From the NCBI GenBank assembly GCA_018268315.1, contig JAFDWU010000005.1, positions 124,001 through 188,000 of the forward strand: DNA of 64,000 bases, in the 5' to 3' direction. This document shows, piece after piece, positions 40,799 through 50,195 of the stretch. The notes under the pieces are model-generated. The model was given only the letters and a program-made list of their open reading frames with translations, searched no databases and had not been told where the DNA came from. Source of the stretch: Armatimonadota bacterium (lineage in GTDB: Bacteria > Armatimonadota > Fimbriimonadia > Fimbriimonadales > Fimbriimonadaceae). Each line of letters begins with the position of its first letter. Positions within the stretch are counted from its first letter, which is position 1. Position numbers and translations under genes: made by a program.

Positions 40799-41606
40799 CA
40801 AGCTTCGCCTGCCTTTCAGGCGGGAATTCGTCGTAGGGGTCAGCCTCCATCGCATTCAGCGCACGCGCTGCGTGGTCCTTCGCCTTGCTGTTTTCGCCCT
40901 TAATCTCGTAAAGCAGCGCAAGCTCTTCGTTGCCGTAGGTTGAGTCTGGGTCCTGCTCGAAGTGCCTCAGGTGGATGGCGAACGCCTCTTCATTGCGACC
41001 CAGTTCGCGCAGGATCCTTGCCACGCACCATTCGGCGATTCTGATCTGTTCTGGGTTGCCTTGCTCGTGCCTTGCTTGAAGGGCTTTGTTGAAGGCTTCC
41101 AACGCTTCCACAAGCGCGCCACGGTCGAACAGCGACCATCCGAGATTGTTATTTAGGCTTCCTAACCATTTTCTCGCGCGAGGGTCATTTGATGCTTCCG
41201 CCCGTTCAATAGCAACCCGATTCCAATGCTCTGACTTGGCGGGATCATCGGCCAGAGCCACCATGTGAAGGGCGTCAATTTCGAATCCTCCCTCACCAAG
41301 CCTTGCCGATAGTTCGGCTGCCTCATGAAACAGGGGCAAGCCCTTTTCTGGGTTGCCCGAAGAACGAAAGACTCGCCCCTGCTCCAGCAGTAGCCGAGCC
41401 CTCGCTACGCTATCACCTTGCGGGAGGCTTCGTGAAACCTCGTCAAGCACAACCTGCGCTTCTTCAAAGCGCTTCTGAAGCGTGAGGCTTCGGGCTAGCT
41501 GCGTTTTTGTTTGGGCCTCATCGAAGCTGCCAGCGGCCAGCGCCTCTCGAAATCGTTTCTCGCTTGCGGCGGGGTCCCCAAAATCCCAAAGGTCGTCCAG
41601 ATTCAC
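40779..41606 (-). CDS. Tetratricopeptide-repeat protein of unknown function
   Basis: A 275-residue cytosolic protein made almost wholly of TPR-type helix pairs, e.g. RSLTLQKRFEEAQVVLDEVS, NNNLGWSLFDRGALVEALEA and AIHLRHFEQDPDSTYGNEEL. There is no signal peptide or catalytic motif. It is likely a scaffold or a partner for the recJ side, from which it is divergent by 45 bp; that is inferred only from position. It is convergent with hrcA and overlaps it by 20 bases. Confidence 0.85.
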   Translation of the reverse strand: MNLDDLWDFGDPAASEKRFREALAAGSFDEAQTKTQLARSLTLQKRFEEAQVVLDEVSRSLPQGDSVARARLLLEQGRVFRSSGNPEKGLPLFHEAAELSARLGEGGFEIDALHMVALADDPAKSEHWNRVAIERAEASNDPRARKWLGSLNNNLGWSLFDRGALVEALEAFNKALQARHEQGNPEQIRIAEWCVARILRELGRNEEAFAIHLRHFEQDPDSTYGNEELALLYEIKGENSKAKDHAARALNAMEADPYDEFPPERQAKLASLAAG

Positions 41607-41651
41607 AAGCGAAGATTACCGAACGCGCAGGTCGTCTTATGGATACACTAC

Positions 41652-43379
41652 ATGAGTCCCATGATCACGACCGTCAATCCCGCACATTGGGTCGCCCCCG
41701 GGCGCAACGCCAGCGAAGAAGCCCGACTCAGCTCTGAACTTGGGATAACGCCGCTACTCGCCTCGGTGCTGAACGCTAGGGGAATGACGGATGCCGCTTT
41801 CATAAGGGAGTTCCTCAATCCAAACCTGGACAGCCTGCACAAGCCGCAACTCTTGCCGGATTACGAATTGGCGAAGGCGGAAATCCTTCGCGCACGCGAC
41901 ACCAAGGAATTGATCTTCGTTCATGGCGACTACGATGTTGACGGCATCACTAGTGCAAGCATCCTGGACCGCTTTCTTAAGAACATCGGCTGCAACGTTT
42001 ACGCTCACGTGCCGCATCGAATGAAGGAGGGCTACGGCGTCCATCACAGCGCCGTTCAGCGCGCCGCCGACATGGGCGCCAAGCTTTTCATCACGTGCGA
42101 CTGTGGAACCGGCGCGATCGAGCAGGTAAAGATGGCCCACGAGCTGGGCATGCGGGTGGTGGTGACGGATCACCACTCAATCGGAGACACCTTGCCGGAA
42201 GCAGAGGCGGTGATCAATCCTCACCGGGAAGACAGCCGATATCCCTTCAATGAGCTAAGCGGGGCGGGTGTAGTCTTCAAGCTGTGCGCGGGCTTGGCCG
42301 AGGACCTTGGCATGCCGGTCGACAAGTATTACCACCACTTTCTCGATCTCGCTGCCCTCGGCACGATTGCGGACGTGATGCCCTTGATCGATGAGAACCG
42401 CATCATCGCCAAGCACGGCCTGAACCGGCTTTCCTCCACCCAGAAGGCAGGGTTGCTCGCCCTGAAAGAAGTGGCCGAATGCCCAGATGTGATCAACGTC
42501 TATCAGGTCGGCTTCGTCCTTGCCCCGCGCCTAAACGCTACCGGTCGCATTGATGATGCGGCAATCGCTCTTCAGCTTCTTCGCTCTAAGGACATCGAGG
42601 AAGCCCGCAAGCTGGCAAAGGTTATCGACTCGCACAACACCTCGAGAAGAGAGAGCCAGGAGCTGATGATCGAGAGCGCCAAGCAACAGGTGCTCGACAC
42701 CGGTCAGCACGAGAAGAACGTAATCGTGGTGCATGGCGAGGGCTGGCATCCCGGCATTGTGGGGATTGTTGCTGGTCGGCTCGTAGAGACCTTCTACCGA
42801 CCGACCTTCGTGTTCTCTACCGATGCCGCTCTTGGGGTTGCGAAAGGCTCGGCGAGGTCTATTGAGAAGTTCAATCTCGCTGATTCAATCAACAAATTCC
42901 GCCCCCTACTCATCTCGGGTGGAGGCCACGCGATGGCAGCCGGTTGCAGCTTGCCAATGGCCGTAATTGACGAGTTCAGAGCAGGACTCGATGAGTACGC
43001 AGGCAGCTTCCTGAAACCCGAAGACTTCTATCTCACCCGCCAGGCCGACGCAGAAGTCAGCCTCGACGAACTAACCCTGGATGCCGTTGCCGAACTGGAG
43101 CTACTCAGTCCTACTGGCCCCTCCAATCCCGGGCCATCATTCTTCTCCGGACCGCTCGATGTCGTCGGCATCAAGCGCACGCGCAAGCCAAGCATCGTGC
43201 ATCTCAGCGTGAGAGAACAAAGCGGACGGATGATGAAGGCGGTCACTTTCACGGCGGGAGAATCCATCGAAGAATCCATCGTTGGCACGCGCCTTCAACT
43301 ATTCTTTGAGCCAACCATCAACGAGTTCAACGGCCGCACAAACGTTGAACTCAGAATCAAGGATATGCGCCCGGCATAA
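41652..43379 (+). CDS. recJ: Single-stranded-DNA-specific exonuclease RecJ
   Basis: A 575-residue DHH/DHHA1 nuclease. Motifs in order: HGDYDVDGITSAS, ITCDCGTG, TDHHS (DHH), LGTIADVMPL, HNTSRRESQ, and the DHHA1 end GEGWHPGIVGIVAGRL and ISGGGHAMAAGCS. It degrades single-stranded DNA 5' to 3' in recombination, mismatch and base-excision repair. ATG 41652 (MSPMITTVNPAHW) is preferred; the frame opens at 41511, but that would run deep into the divergent TPR gene. A terminator-like hairpin follows. Confidence 0.96.
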   Translation: MSPMITTVNPAHWVAPGRNASEEARLSSELGITPLLASVLNARGMTDAAFIREFLNPNLDSLHKPQLLPDYELAKAEILRARDTKELIFVHGDYDVDGITSASILDRFLKNIGCNVYAHVPHRMKEGYGVHHSAVQRAADMGAKLFITCDCGTGAIEQVKMAHELGMRVVVTDHHSIGDTLPEAEAVINPHREDSRYPFNELSGAGVVFKLCAGLAEDLGMPVDKYYHHFLDLAALGTIADVMPLIDENRIIAKHGLNRLSSTQKAGLLALKEVAECPDVINVYQVGFVLAPRLNATGRIDDAAIALQLLRSKDIEEARKLAKVIDSHNTSRRESQELMIESAKQQVLDTGQHEKNVIVVHGEGWHPGIVGIVAGRLVETFYRPTFVFSTDAALGVAKGSARSIEKFNLADSINKFRPLLISGGGHAMAAGCSLPMAVIDEFRAGLDEYAGSFLKPEDFYLTRQADAEVSLDELTLDAVAELELLSPTGPSNPGPSFFSGPLDVVGIKRTRKPSIVHLSVREQSGRMMKAVTFTAGESIEESIVGTRLQLFFEPTINEFNGRTNVELRIKDMRPA

Positions 43380-43380
43380 A

Positions 43381-43411
43381 CAAGAAAGGCCCGCCAAAGC
43401 AGGGCTTCTTG
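43381..43411. terminator. Bidirectional hairpin between recJ and the T2SS operon
   Basis: CAAGAA (43381-43386) pairs with TTCTTG (43406-43411) and GCCC with GGGC inside, around a 9-nt loop, with a 2-nt bulge. It lies directly after the recJ stop and before the last T2SS-operon gene, so it could terminate both converging transcripts. There is no long T-run on either side. Confidence 0.65.
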
Positions 43412-43427
43412 AATTCAAGCGAAAGAG

Positions 43428-44114
43428 TTAGCGGACGCCGCCGGGGCCGCGCTGCTCCTCTTCCTTAAAAGTGAACGGCTTGCCGCCCATGTCCGACAGC
43501 TTCTTCTTCTGCTCGGCGGTCATGATCTTGCCAAGCTCGGTATCAAGAATCTTATCGTTCTTGCGCATGGTGTTCTGCATTTCTTCGCGGTCGATCTCCT
43601 GATTGCGCATTCGCTCCATCAGCTCCTGCATCGCTTCGCGCTGCTTGGTCATCAGGGTCTTGACTTTCGACTTTTGGTCGTCCGTCATTCCCAGAGTCTT
43701 CTGCGTTTCTTCGTCAGCGATCGCGCGATTGCCTTGACGCTGGATAACGAGTTCCTTAAGGCGCGCATACTGCTCAGTGCTGATGATCTCCTTCAGGCGA
43801 TCATCGGCTTCCTTCATCATCTCGCGGAACACACCCTGCATCTTCTCAGGATCGGGGCGCTCACCGCCGCTGTTAGCCATCATCTCCTGCATCTTGTCTC
43901 GGCCCTTCTGCATCATTTCCGTGCGCAGGTCCTTAATGCGGGTCTTCTGATCATCGGTCAGCTTAAGCTCCTCAGCCACGTCATCGCGAGAAGCAAGCAT
44001 GGAAGGGCTCGCCATGCCTCTTCCTCCGCCCATCATCATTCGCTGACCGAAAGCGCTACCGGAAAAGACCGCGCCAAAGATCGACACTGCAAGTATCAGT
44101 TTTGTAAGTTTCAT
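43428..44114 (-). CDS. Periplasmic Spy/LTXXQ-like protein at the end of the T2SS operon
   Basis: A 228-residue exported protein (signal MKLTKLILAVSIFGAVFSGSAFG). The mature part is Met- and charged-residue-rich, with three LTxxQ-like motifs (ELKLTDDQKTRIKDL, LGMTDDQKSKVKTL, IMTAEQKKKLSDM). This is the helical design of Spy/CpxP periplasmic chaperones. The start abuts the gspD stop (44115) so it is likely coexpressed with the secretin, perhaps helping folding or transit of secreted proteins; that link is inference. Confidence 0.82.
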   Translation of the reverse strand: MKLTKLILAVSIFGAVFSGSAFGQRMMMGGGRGMASPSMLASRDDVAEELKLTDDQKTRIKDLRTEMMQKGRDKMQEMMANSGGERPDPEKMQGVFREMMKEADDRLKEIISTEQYARLKELVIQRQGNRAIADEETQKTLGMTDDQKSKVKTLMTKQREAMQELMERMRNQEIDREEMQNTMRKNDKILDTELGKIMTAEQKKKLSDMGGKPFTFKEEEQRGPGGVR

Positions 44115-46463
44115 TTATTGATCTCCTTTATCTGAGGACTTGCCGCCGCCTTTCATTCCGGCCTTGCGGATATCCTCCAATTTCTTTGCAAGCTGAGAGC
44201 TTAGGCCGCTTTCAAGCTGATCTCTCAACTTGCGGCCATCCTCAGTTGTGCGAACAATGTGAGGCGTGAGAAGCACCATCAACTCAGTTTTCTGCTTCGT
44301 TTTGTCCGAGCTTTGGAACAGCTTCCCGAGAATCGGAATGTCGCCCAATATCGGAATCTTGTTCGTCGTGGTGCTAACCGTACTGCGCATGATGCCGCCC
44401 AGGATGATGGTTTCGCCATCGAGCACCGAGATTGTCGTATCCGCTTCACGCTTCAAAACGATCGGGGCGTTGAACGAGGAATAACCCTGAAGGTCATCCG
44501 CAGTCTGGGTGATATCCAGCGTGACGTAACCGTTTGCGGTGATGCGAGGGGTAACGCTGAGCACGATGCCTACATCGAGATATCCGTAGTTGTAGGTGAT
44601 GGCGCCGCTGGTATCCGTCCTGGAGCTTTGCAGGTATGGGATGCTCTGGCTTACGTTGATCGTCGCCAGCTGGTTATTGCTGGTTGCAATCCTCGGGGTA
44701 GACAGAATGTCGAAGTTCTGATCGCTCTGGAGGGCATTGATAAACGCTCCCAGATTGCCGGTGCTCAGGCTGTACTTGAAGCCTTGCGGGTTCGACGCCT
44801 GGTTTCCAAAGTTCTGATTCAGCACGCCGGTTGCGCCGTTATGCCCGAACGCCTTGTTCTGAACAAGATTCCACTCGACGCCTAGCTTCTGCTCACTGGT
44901 GAGCGAGGCTTCCACGATAATGGTTTCGATCAAAACCTGCTCGGGCGTATGGTCGAGCTGTTCCAGTATCTTGCGAACGACGTCCGCCGCATCGGGGTCA
45001 GAAACGATGATGAGGCTATTCGTGTTGAGATCGGGAATAACGGTGATGCGCCCGGTTAGGTCGCGCACGTTCACCACCTGGCCGGAAGCATCTCGATTCA
45101 CGTTTGTTGGCGTGCTTTGAGTGTTTCGGTTCTGATTGAACTGCCCGAAGAACCCCTGGCTTACGGCTACCGAGGTCAGCAAGTCGCCATTATCCCGGGA
45201 AGGATCTTGCAAGCTCACATCGAGGGTGCCGTTTTGCGGAGCGATGTTCTGCCCACCAAGATTTGATCGAGGCGTCGAGTTCAGGGTGGTTCCCGAAGTC
45301 GTGGTCTGCCGAGTCTGGTTGGTTCGGTTCAGGAAGCTGTTGAAGTTCACGTTGGAGCCGGTTCGGGCGCCAAACGTTTGGTTCAGAAGCGTGGCGATCT
45401 GATCCGCCCTTGTATTGGCAAGCGGATATACGAACGTCGTGTTCTCAACCTTCACCGGTTTGTCGAGTTCTTCGACGACCTGCTTGACGATCTTGTGCAG
45501 ATCATCAGTAGTGGTCACGGTGACCGTATTGGAGCGATCTTCCGGCACAACCCGGGTTTGGTTGTTATTGTTGCCGCCGAAGAGGGCTGCAAAGAAGCCG
45601 CCGCCCTGAGGCTGCTGAGTGGTTGCTCCGCGGCCAGATGGCTGGTTGGTCTGCAGCACGTTCTGAAGAACAGTCGATACGCTTGACGCCTGGGCGTATT
45701 TGAGCGTGTAAACCGTCGTTTGCATCGCGCTCGTATCCGGCTTCTTGTCAATCTTGCGGATGAAGTCGCCAATCTCCAACTGCTCAGAAGGGGTTGCGTT
45801 CACGATCAGCGAATTGCTGAAATCATCCGACGAAGCCCTTACCGGGAGCTTGCCGCTGGTGTTCGTGTTGTTCTGCTGAGATGCCAGAAGCCGCGCGGCG
45901 AACCCACCGGGCCCTCCGCCAAAGGGAAACCCGCCCGTTGATGGAGTGGAGCTATTAAAAACGTCGTTGACAATCTTGGCCATCGCGCTGGCCGAGGCAA
46001 ACTTGATGGGATAGACCCTGAGTTCCTGCTTGTTGTCCCCTCCACCGCCGAAAGGACTGCCTCCGGCACCGCCCATTAAGGCGGCAATGTTCATACCACC
46101 CGCGCCACCTTTCGGTTTGATGACAAGCAAGTTGCCCTGCTTTACCAGCTGGAAATTCCTCAGATCAAGGGTGGTACGCAGAACTTCAAACGCTTCGTCG
46201 AGAGGCAAAGGCTTAGCGCTGGTAATCGTAAAGGGTCCCGTGAGGGTTGGGTCTTTGACGATCGTGATTCCAGACGATTTCTGGAAGAGCGACAAGACCA
46301 TATCCACGTTCGCATTGCGAAAGTCCAGCTTGATCTTCGTCTTCGGCAGCTTGAAGCTTGCCCATGGCGCTGAGCTCTTGGCCGCTGCCGCGCCAGTGTC
46401 AAATTGGGCGAGAGCCACAACGGGCAGTAACGCCAAAAGCACAAATACATTTCTTGATTTCAT
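44115..46463 (-). CDS. gspD: Type II secretion secretin GspD
   Basis: A 782-residue secretin. It has a signal peptide (VFVLLALLPVVALAQF), an N0 domain (FRNANVDMVLSLFQKSSGIT) and three N1-N3 repeats (YPIKFASASAMAKIV, YTLKYAQASSVSTVL, YPLANTRADQIATLL). An Asn/Gln/Thr-rich insert follows N3, then the secretin core with VPILGDIPILGKLFQ. It forms the outer-membrane channel. Two long low-complexity segments (Gly-rich near residues 135-190, N/Q-rich near 370-475) are longer than in classical GspD. It begins one base after the upstream gene ends. No pilotin gene is evident. Confidence 0.95.
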   Translation of the reverse strand: MKSRNVFVLLALLPVVALAQFDTGAAAAKSSAPWASFKLPKTKIKLDFRNANVDMVLSLFQKSSGITIVKDPTLTGPFTITSAKPLPLDEAFEVLRTTLDLRNFQLVKQGNLLVIKPKGGAGGMNIAALMGGAGGSPFGGGGDNKQELRVYPIKFASASAMAKIVNDVFNSSTPSTGGFPFGGGPGGFAARLLASQQNNTNTSGKLPVRASSDDFSNSLIVNATPSEQLEIGDFIRKIDKKPDTSAMQTTVYTLKYAQASSVSTVLQNVLQTNQPSGRGATTQQPQGGGFFAALFGGNNNNQTRVVPEDRSNTVTVTTTDDLHKIVKQVVEELDKPVKVENTTFVYPLANTRADQIATLLNQTFGARTGSNVNFNSFLNRTNQTRQTTTSGTTLNSTPRSNLGGQNIAPQNGTLDVSLQDPSRDNGDLLTSVAVSQGFFGQFNQNRNTQSTPTNVNRDASGQVVNVRDLTGRITVIPDLNTNSLIIVSDPDAADVVRKILEQLDHTPEQVLIETIIVEASLTSEQKLGVEWNLVQNKAFGHNGATGVLNQNFGNQASNPQGFKYSLSTGNLGAFINALQSDQNFDILSTPRIATSNNQLATINVSQSIPYLQSSRTDTSGAITYNYGYLDVGIVLSVTPRITANGYVTLDITQTADDLQGYSSFNAPIVLKREADTTISVLDGETIILGGIMRSTVSTTTNKIPILGDIPILGKLFQSSDKTKQKTELMVLLTPHIVRTTEDGRKLRDQLESGLSSQLAKKLEDIRKAGMKGGGKSSDKGDQ

Positions 46464-47237
46464 TTAGTTGCCACCGCCATTGTCGTCTGCCGGGCCACCT
46501 TGGTTGCCGCCGCCTTGATTGCCGCCCCGCATTCCGCGTCCGCCGCGTCTGCCGCCACCGCGGCCTCCGCCCTGATTGCCGCCCATCGCGCCCGGTGTTG
46601 CGGCTGCTCCGTTCATGCCGGGCACTGCGTTGATCGGGCCGTTCATGCCGTTAGCGCCATTCATGAACGCCGAAAATGGGTTAGTGTTCACTGGTGAGAC
46701 GGCGCTGGGCGCGGTCGGCTTCAGTTCGGCTTCCTCAGTCTTGGAATGCACGGTTATTCGTTCACCGTCAGAGCCTTCCAGCACGACGCCATCGGCCATG
46801 ATCGACGCGATGAGCGTGCCCTTCCAGGTGTCGCCTTGATGAACGAACGTGCTGTCCTGCTTGGCATTGTTCTCAAAGAGCGCCAGCGCGACTCCATCGA
46901 CCGCTGCCGTCCCCGTAAACACCCATCCAGTCTCGCCGCCGGCAAACGACGCGGGAATAGTGGTGGGATCCGAAGTCTTCCCCTCTCCAGTTACGCCACC
47001 GGAGCCGGTGCGCTTCACAAGTGCGTTGAAAGCGTTCTTGTTGGAGATCGAAATTGGCTCAAAATGCGCCTTCCGATCAGCTTCGGTAAACAGCGAGTTT
47101 GCCGCCGAGGCAAGATAGCTCTTCTTTACCGGCGTAATCTTGGCGCTCGGCGATGGGTTGTCACCGCCAAGAAACCATACTGTCCCCAACACCACAAGGG
47201 AAAGCAAACCGTAGGTGATCTTTCGCTGATTATTCAT
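46464..47237 (-). CDS. GspC/PilP-like inner-membrane protein with Gly/Asn-rich tail
   Basis: A 257-residue protein with one N-terminal transmembrane segment (ITYGLLSLVVLGTVWFLGG). The periplasmic region has a beta-strand section (GETGWVFTGTAAVDGVALAL, GDTWKGTLIASIMADGVVLE) similar to the secretin-binding HR domain of GspC/PilP. The C-terminal ~70 residues are almost all Gly, Asn, Gln, Met and Arg (GRGGGRRGGRGMRGG), clearly disordered. The position between gspM and gspD is where GspC/PilP would be expected. Naming is by position and shape, not a strong motif. Confidence 0.75.
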   Translation of the reverse strand: MNNQRKITYGLLSLVVLGTVWFLGGDNPSPSAKITPVKKSYLASAANSLFTEADRKAHFEPISISNKNAFNALVKRTGSGGVTGEGKTSDPTTIPASFAGGETGWVFTGTAAVDGVALALFENNAKQDSTFVHQGDTWKGTLIASIMADGVVLEGSDGERITVHSKTEEAELKPTAPSAVSPVNTNPFSAFMNGANGMNGPINAVPGMNGAAATPGAMGGNQGGGRGGGRRGGRGMRGGNQGGGNQGGPADDNGGGN

Positions 47238-47770
47238 TTCTTGTTCTTCTCGGCTGGAATGGAGTAGGCGACCAAACCTAAAGTCGCGCTTACCTTATCA
47301 GAACTGGCGTCGGTAGAAGCCAGATTGAACTGCGTGAGCGCATATTTCTTTGCCGACTTCTCAATATCATTTGCAAACCCTAATACCTCTAGGTACGTTC
47401 CGTCAACCGTCACTTGGTAAATGAGCTGCGTCATGTTTTCTACGTAAAATGGCCGCTGCGGGCGAAAGGCGCTCAGTTTTACTTTGTGATGTGATGCTAA
47501 GTCGTTTAATGAGCGCAAAAGTTCAGGACCTACTCTCTCTTCGCCTGACTTCCAGATGTTCTTATCAACAATCTCCTTGTTATCGTTGATCATCTTCTGG
47601 GCATCCGCCATCCCGATCTGATACTGCTGAATTTGCTTCTTTCGGGCCGCCATATTCACGGCTGGCTTCTTAGCTATCGCAGCGTAAAGAGCCGCGCCCG
47701 CAAGCGCGAAAATGGAAACGAAGAAGAGAATGCTGGCCGGTCTTGCTCTCTGATCCTGAAAATCAATCAT
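47234..47770 (-). CDS. gspM: GspM/PilO-like protein
   Basis: A 178-residue bitopic inner-membrane protein. A transmembrane helix (RPASILFFVSIFALAGAALY) precedes a coiled coil (MAARKKQIQQYQIGMADAQK) and a ferredoxin-like domain with AFRPQRPFYVENMTQLIYQV. This organisation is that of PilO and GspM, which join GspL/PilN in the alignment complex. It overlaps gspL by 4 bases and the C-like gene by 4 bases. I judge it the GspM equivalent from context. Confidence 0.82.
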   Translation of the reverse strand: MIDFQDQRARPASILFFVSIFALAGAALYAAIAKKPAVNMAARKKQIQQYQIGMADAQKMINDNKEIVDKNIWKSGEERVGPELLRSLNDLASHHKVKLSAFRPQRPFYVENMTQLIYQVTVDGTYLEVLGFANDIEKSAKKYALTQFNLASTDASSDKVSATLGLVAYSIPAEKNKK

Positions 47771-48987
47771 TTTGCCTTCCCCGCCTGATCGCTTAACGGC
47801 AAGTTCCCGACGGCCATCGCCTGCACTGAGAATTGTACGATAGGCTTCTGTTCGATCGTGGCGTTGTTCGCGAAAACGAGCTTAACGTCCCGTAATCTTG
47901 CTTCACCGGCTAGGTTGCTCACAAAGGCCGCCACCTGCTCGCTTTTAAGCGCGGTTCCGCGAATCACCGTCATCTTCCCACGCTCCAGCGTCACTCCGTT
48001 GAGCCACACGCCGGTCGGCGCGTCGTTCGCAATAATGCTCATCACGTCGGTAAGTCGTTGAGCAGGCTCAAATGCCCGCTTAAGCACGGTTCCCTTGCTC
48101 TGCAAATCCAAACCTTTCGTCTTTTCAAGGTTCAGCAGGTCCGTGTTCTTTTTCATGCTCTTGGCAAATACGCTATCCAGCTTGCGAACCTTGGCGACCT
48201 CGTCGCTGTGCCGCATGTACAGGTCCATGATCAGGATCGCGGTCAGCGCTGTAAGGGCATAAACGAACGTATTCCGCTTTCGGTTAACGGCGTCTTCACG
48301 GGCGCGAATCGCGTCCGGGGTTTCTAAGTGGAATTCGAGGGTGGGATCGGCAAGGTAAGTGGCAGATGCCTCCGGCCTGCTTTGCTCCGTGAAGGAGAAG
48401 TTGGCCCCGCCTGCGCCTATCACGGGAGCAGGTGGACATTCAGCGGCGGCAAACGTGCGCTTGACCTCTTTCTCGAGTTCGGCTTCGCTAAGCCCTGCCT
48501 TCAGGACACGGCTGTACTTGAGCTCACCATCCTTAATGATGTCGACGCAGTAGCCGCCGGAATCCATCTCGATGACTGCGCAATCACGCAACCCGAGCCT
48601 TCGGGCGAGCAGGAGACTGCCGAATGCGGCTGGAACCACTCGATTCGCGTTTGCCCCCGCTTCTTTTGTCGCCTTATTAACCTCGACGAGTTCCGTTTCT
48701 CTAATCGCGCCAAGCGTTGCCGCCCTGCCTTCCATGTTGACGTCGTCAGCTAGCAGAATATCGAAAGCGATTTCGCTCGCGTCCAACGGAAGGTAGTCGC
48801 CTGCGGTCACCCTCAGCGCTTCCGCCACCTGGGCTTTCGGCGCGTTTGGAACTCGCAGACTTCGAACAAAGCTAGACCGGCGGCTGATCGCAATCGTCAG
48901 CTTTTCGCCGCGCAAAGTGCCGCTTCCGTTAAGCGGCTTGAGGCCATCTCCCGACCACAGGGCAACTGATTGTCCTACACCGCTCAC
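47767..48987 (-). CDS. gspL: GspL-like assembly protein (PilM-type actin fold plus PilN-type domain)
   Basis: A 406-residue protein. The N-terminal ~220 residues are a cytosolic actin-like domain (KAQVAEALRVTAGDYLPLD, CAVIEMDSGGYCVDI) as in GspL and PilM. A transmembrane helix (NTFVYALTALTAILIMDLYM) follows near residue 245. The periplasmic ~140 residues have the PilN-like fold (VLKRAFEPAQRLTDVMSIIA, WLNGVTLERGKMTVIRGTA). It thus merges the roles that T4P systems split between PilM and PilN, as GspL does. It overlaps its neighbours by 4 bases on both sides. Confidence 0.85.
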   Translation of the reverse strand: MSGVGQSVALWSGDGLKPLNGSGTLRGEKLTIAISRRSSFVRSLRVPNAPKAQVAEALRVTAGDYLPLDASEIAFDILLADDVNMEGRAATLGAIRETELVEVNKATKEAGANANRVVPAAFGSLLLARRLGLRDCAVIEMDSGGYCVDIIKDGELKYSRVLKAGLSEAELEKEVKRTFAAAECPPAPVIGAGGANFSFTEQSRPEASATYLADPTLEFHLETPDAIRAREDAVNRKRNTFVYALTALTAILIMDLYMRHSDEVAKVRKLDSVFAKSMKKNTDLLNLEKTKGLDLQSKGTVLKRAFEPAQRLTDVMSIIANDAPTGVWLNGVTLERGKMTVIRGTALKSEQVAAFVSNLAGEARLRDVKLVFANNATIEQKPIVQFSVQAMAVGNLPLSDQAGKAK

Positions 48988-50195
48988 TGCTGTAAATCCC
49001 CCAAATCTATCGTGTTATCCACATCCGCCCAACTCCAGCGAGTCGGCATATCCGAAAACGGCGGAGTCTCTAGCCGGTACATCACCGGATGACTCCCATC
49101 AATTCGCACCCAGCCTTCCAGCGTCTTAGTTACCCCACCGGCAGTCCCAACCACGCGGACGATAAAGCCCTCGCTGGCCACCGTAAGCAGATCCGCGCAT
49201 TGCTGAATGATTGCGGTCGTGAGTCCTTGCACATCGGAAAGGCTTGCTAGATTGGTTATCCCAGAGCTTTGGCGCTGAACAATGGTGGAAGCAATCTGGG
49301 ATGTAAACCCAGGCAGAGTCTGGAGCACGTCCTGGCTCGCGGTGTTCACGTTCACTTGCCCTTTTCGATATCCGGTAGTGCCAATGGTGAAGGAATCAAG
49401 GAAAGCGAGAGATTGCTGGACGCTGAGCCGTGCTTGGGCCAACACTGGTCCCAAGGACGTGTATCCCGTAACCGGCCGCTGGCGAATGATGTTAAGGGCG
49501 ACGTTTGCAGGAATGCCAGCGCGCGTGAGCTGGGCCTGAGTTGCGGTGTTGATATTCGTCTTCCCATTTGCGGAAGCCAGCGTGTCAACCTGGCAAAGCT
49601 CGTAAAGGGCCAAATCCGTCGGCACATTCGCATTGCTCGACGTCGTTGTGGTTTGCACGGTGTAAAGCGTTTGCGGCGTGAAGTATCGAACCTGCAAAAG
49701 CTCGTCAAACGTGCTGAAAGGATGCAGCCGCGTGTTGTACGGATTCGTGAGGTTGTGATAGAAATCGTCCTTCGCGCCATCCGATCTCGGGGTGGTGGAA
49801 GATTCACGGTAATCCAGGAGGGCATCCATCTGTTCGCCGGTTAGCGGAAGATTCTGGAGTTGGGCTTGGGGCGCCGTGTTCAAGTCGATATATGAGCAGG
49901 AATCGACAATTTGCAGGCGGAACGAGCCCCCGGGAAACGTGAAGCTATCTGCGCCGGAGCGGCCAGTCGTGAACCAGTCGTCAGATTGCTGGGTTAACGT
50001 CTTGGATTGATTCTCCAGCAGCGCCATCGCATAGGCAACACCGGCCTCAGCAGCAAGCCGTGCCCGATCGCTCTCCATCCGGTCGCGCATCTTGGTTAGG
50101 TTCACCCGGTTCTGGTTCACGGCAAGCGTCAGCAAGGTCACCATCGCGACCATCGCCACCAGCGTCAGGATGAATACCGCGCCGCGCCTTTTCAT
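48984..50195 (-). CDS. gspK: Minor pseudopilin GspK
   Basis: A 403-residue pseudopilin. The N-terminus KRRGAVFILTLVAMVAMVTL has the prepilin-peptidase site (G|AVFIL) and no Glu5, as usual for GspK tip pseudopilins. Two helix-hairpin-helix/SAM-like segments occur (NINTATQAQLTRAGIPANVA and VNTASQDVLQTLPGFTSQIA), characteristic of GspK. It overlaps gspJ and gspL by ATGA-type 4-base overlaps. It caps the pseudopilus with GspI and GspJ. Confidence 0.93.
   Translation of the reverse strand: MKRRGAVFILTLVAMVAMVTLLTLAVNQNRVNLTKMRDRMESDRARLAAEAGVAYAMALLENQSKTLTQQSDDWFTTGRSGADSFTFPGGSFRLQIVDSCSYIDLNTAPQAQLQNLPLTGEQMDALLDYRESSTTPRSDGAKDDFYHNLTNPYNTRLHPFSTFDELLQVRYFTPQTLYTVQTTTTSSNANVPTDLALYELCQVDTLASANGKTNINTATQAQLTRAGIPANVALNIIRQRPVTGYTSLGPVLAQARLSVQQSLAFLDSFTIGTTGYRKGQVNVNTASQDVLQTLPGFTSQIASTIVQRQSSGITNLASLSDVQGLTTAIIQQCADLLTVASEGFIVRVVGTAGGVTKTLEGWVRIDGSHPVMYRLETPPFSDMPTRWSWADVDNTIDLGDLQQ

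Noticed and set aside
41511-41651. Extended recJ reading frame starting at 41511.
   Set aside because: It overlaps the divergent TPR gene by ~95 bases, and RecJ homologues start near MSPMITTVNP.
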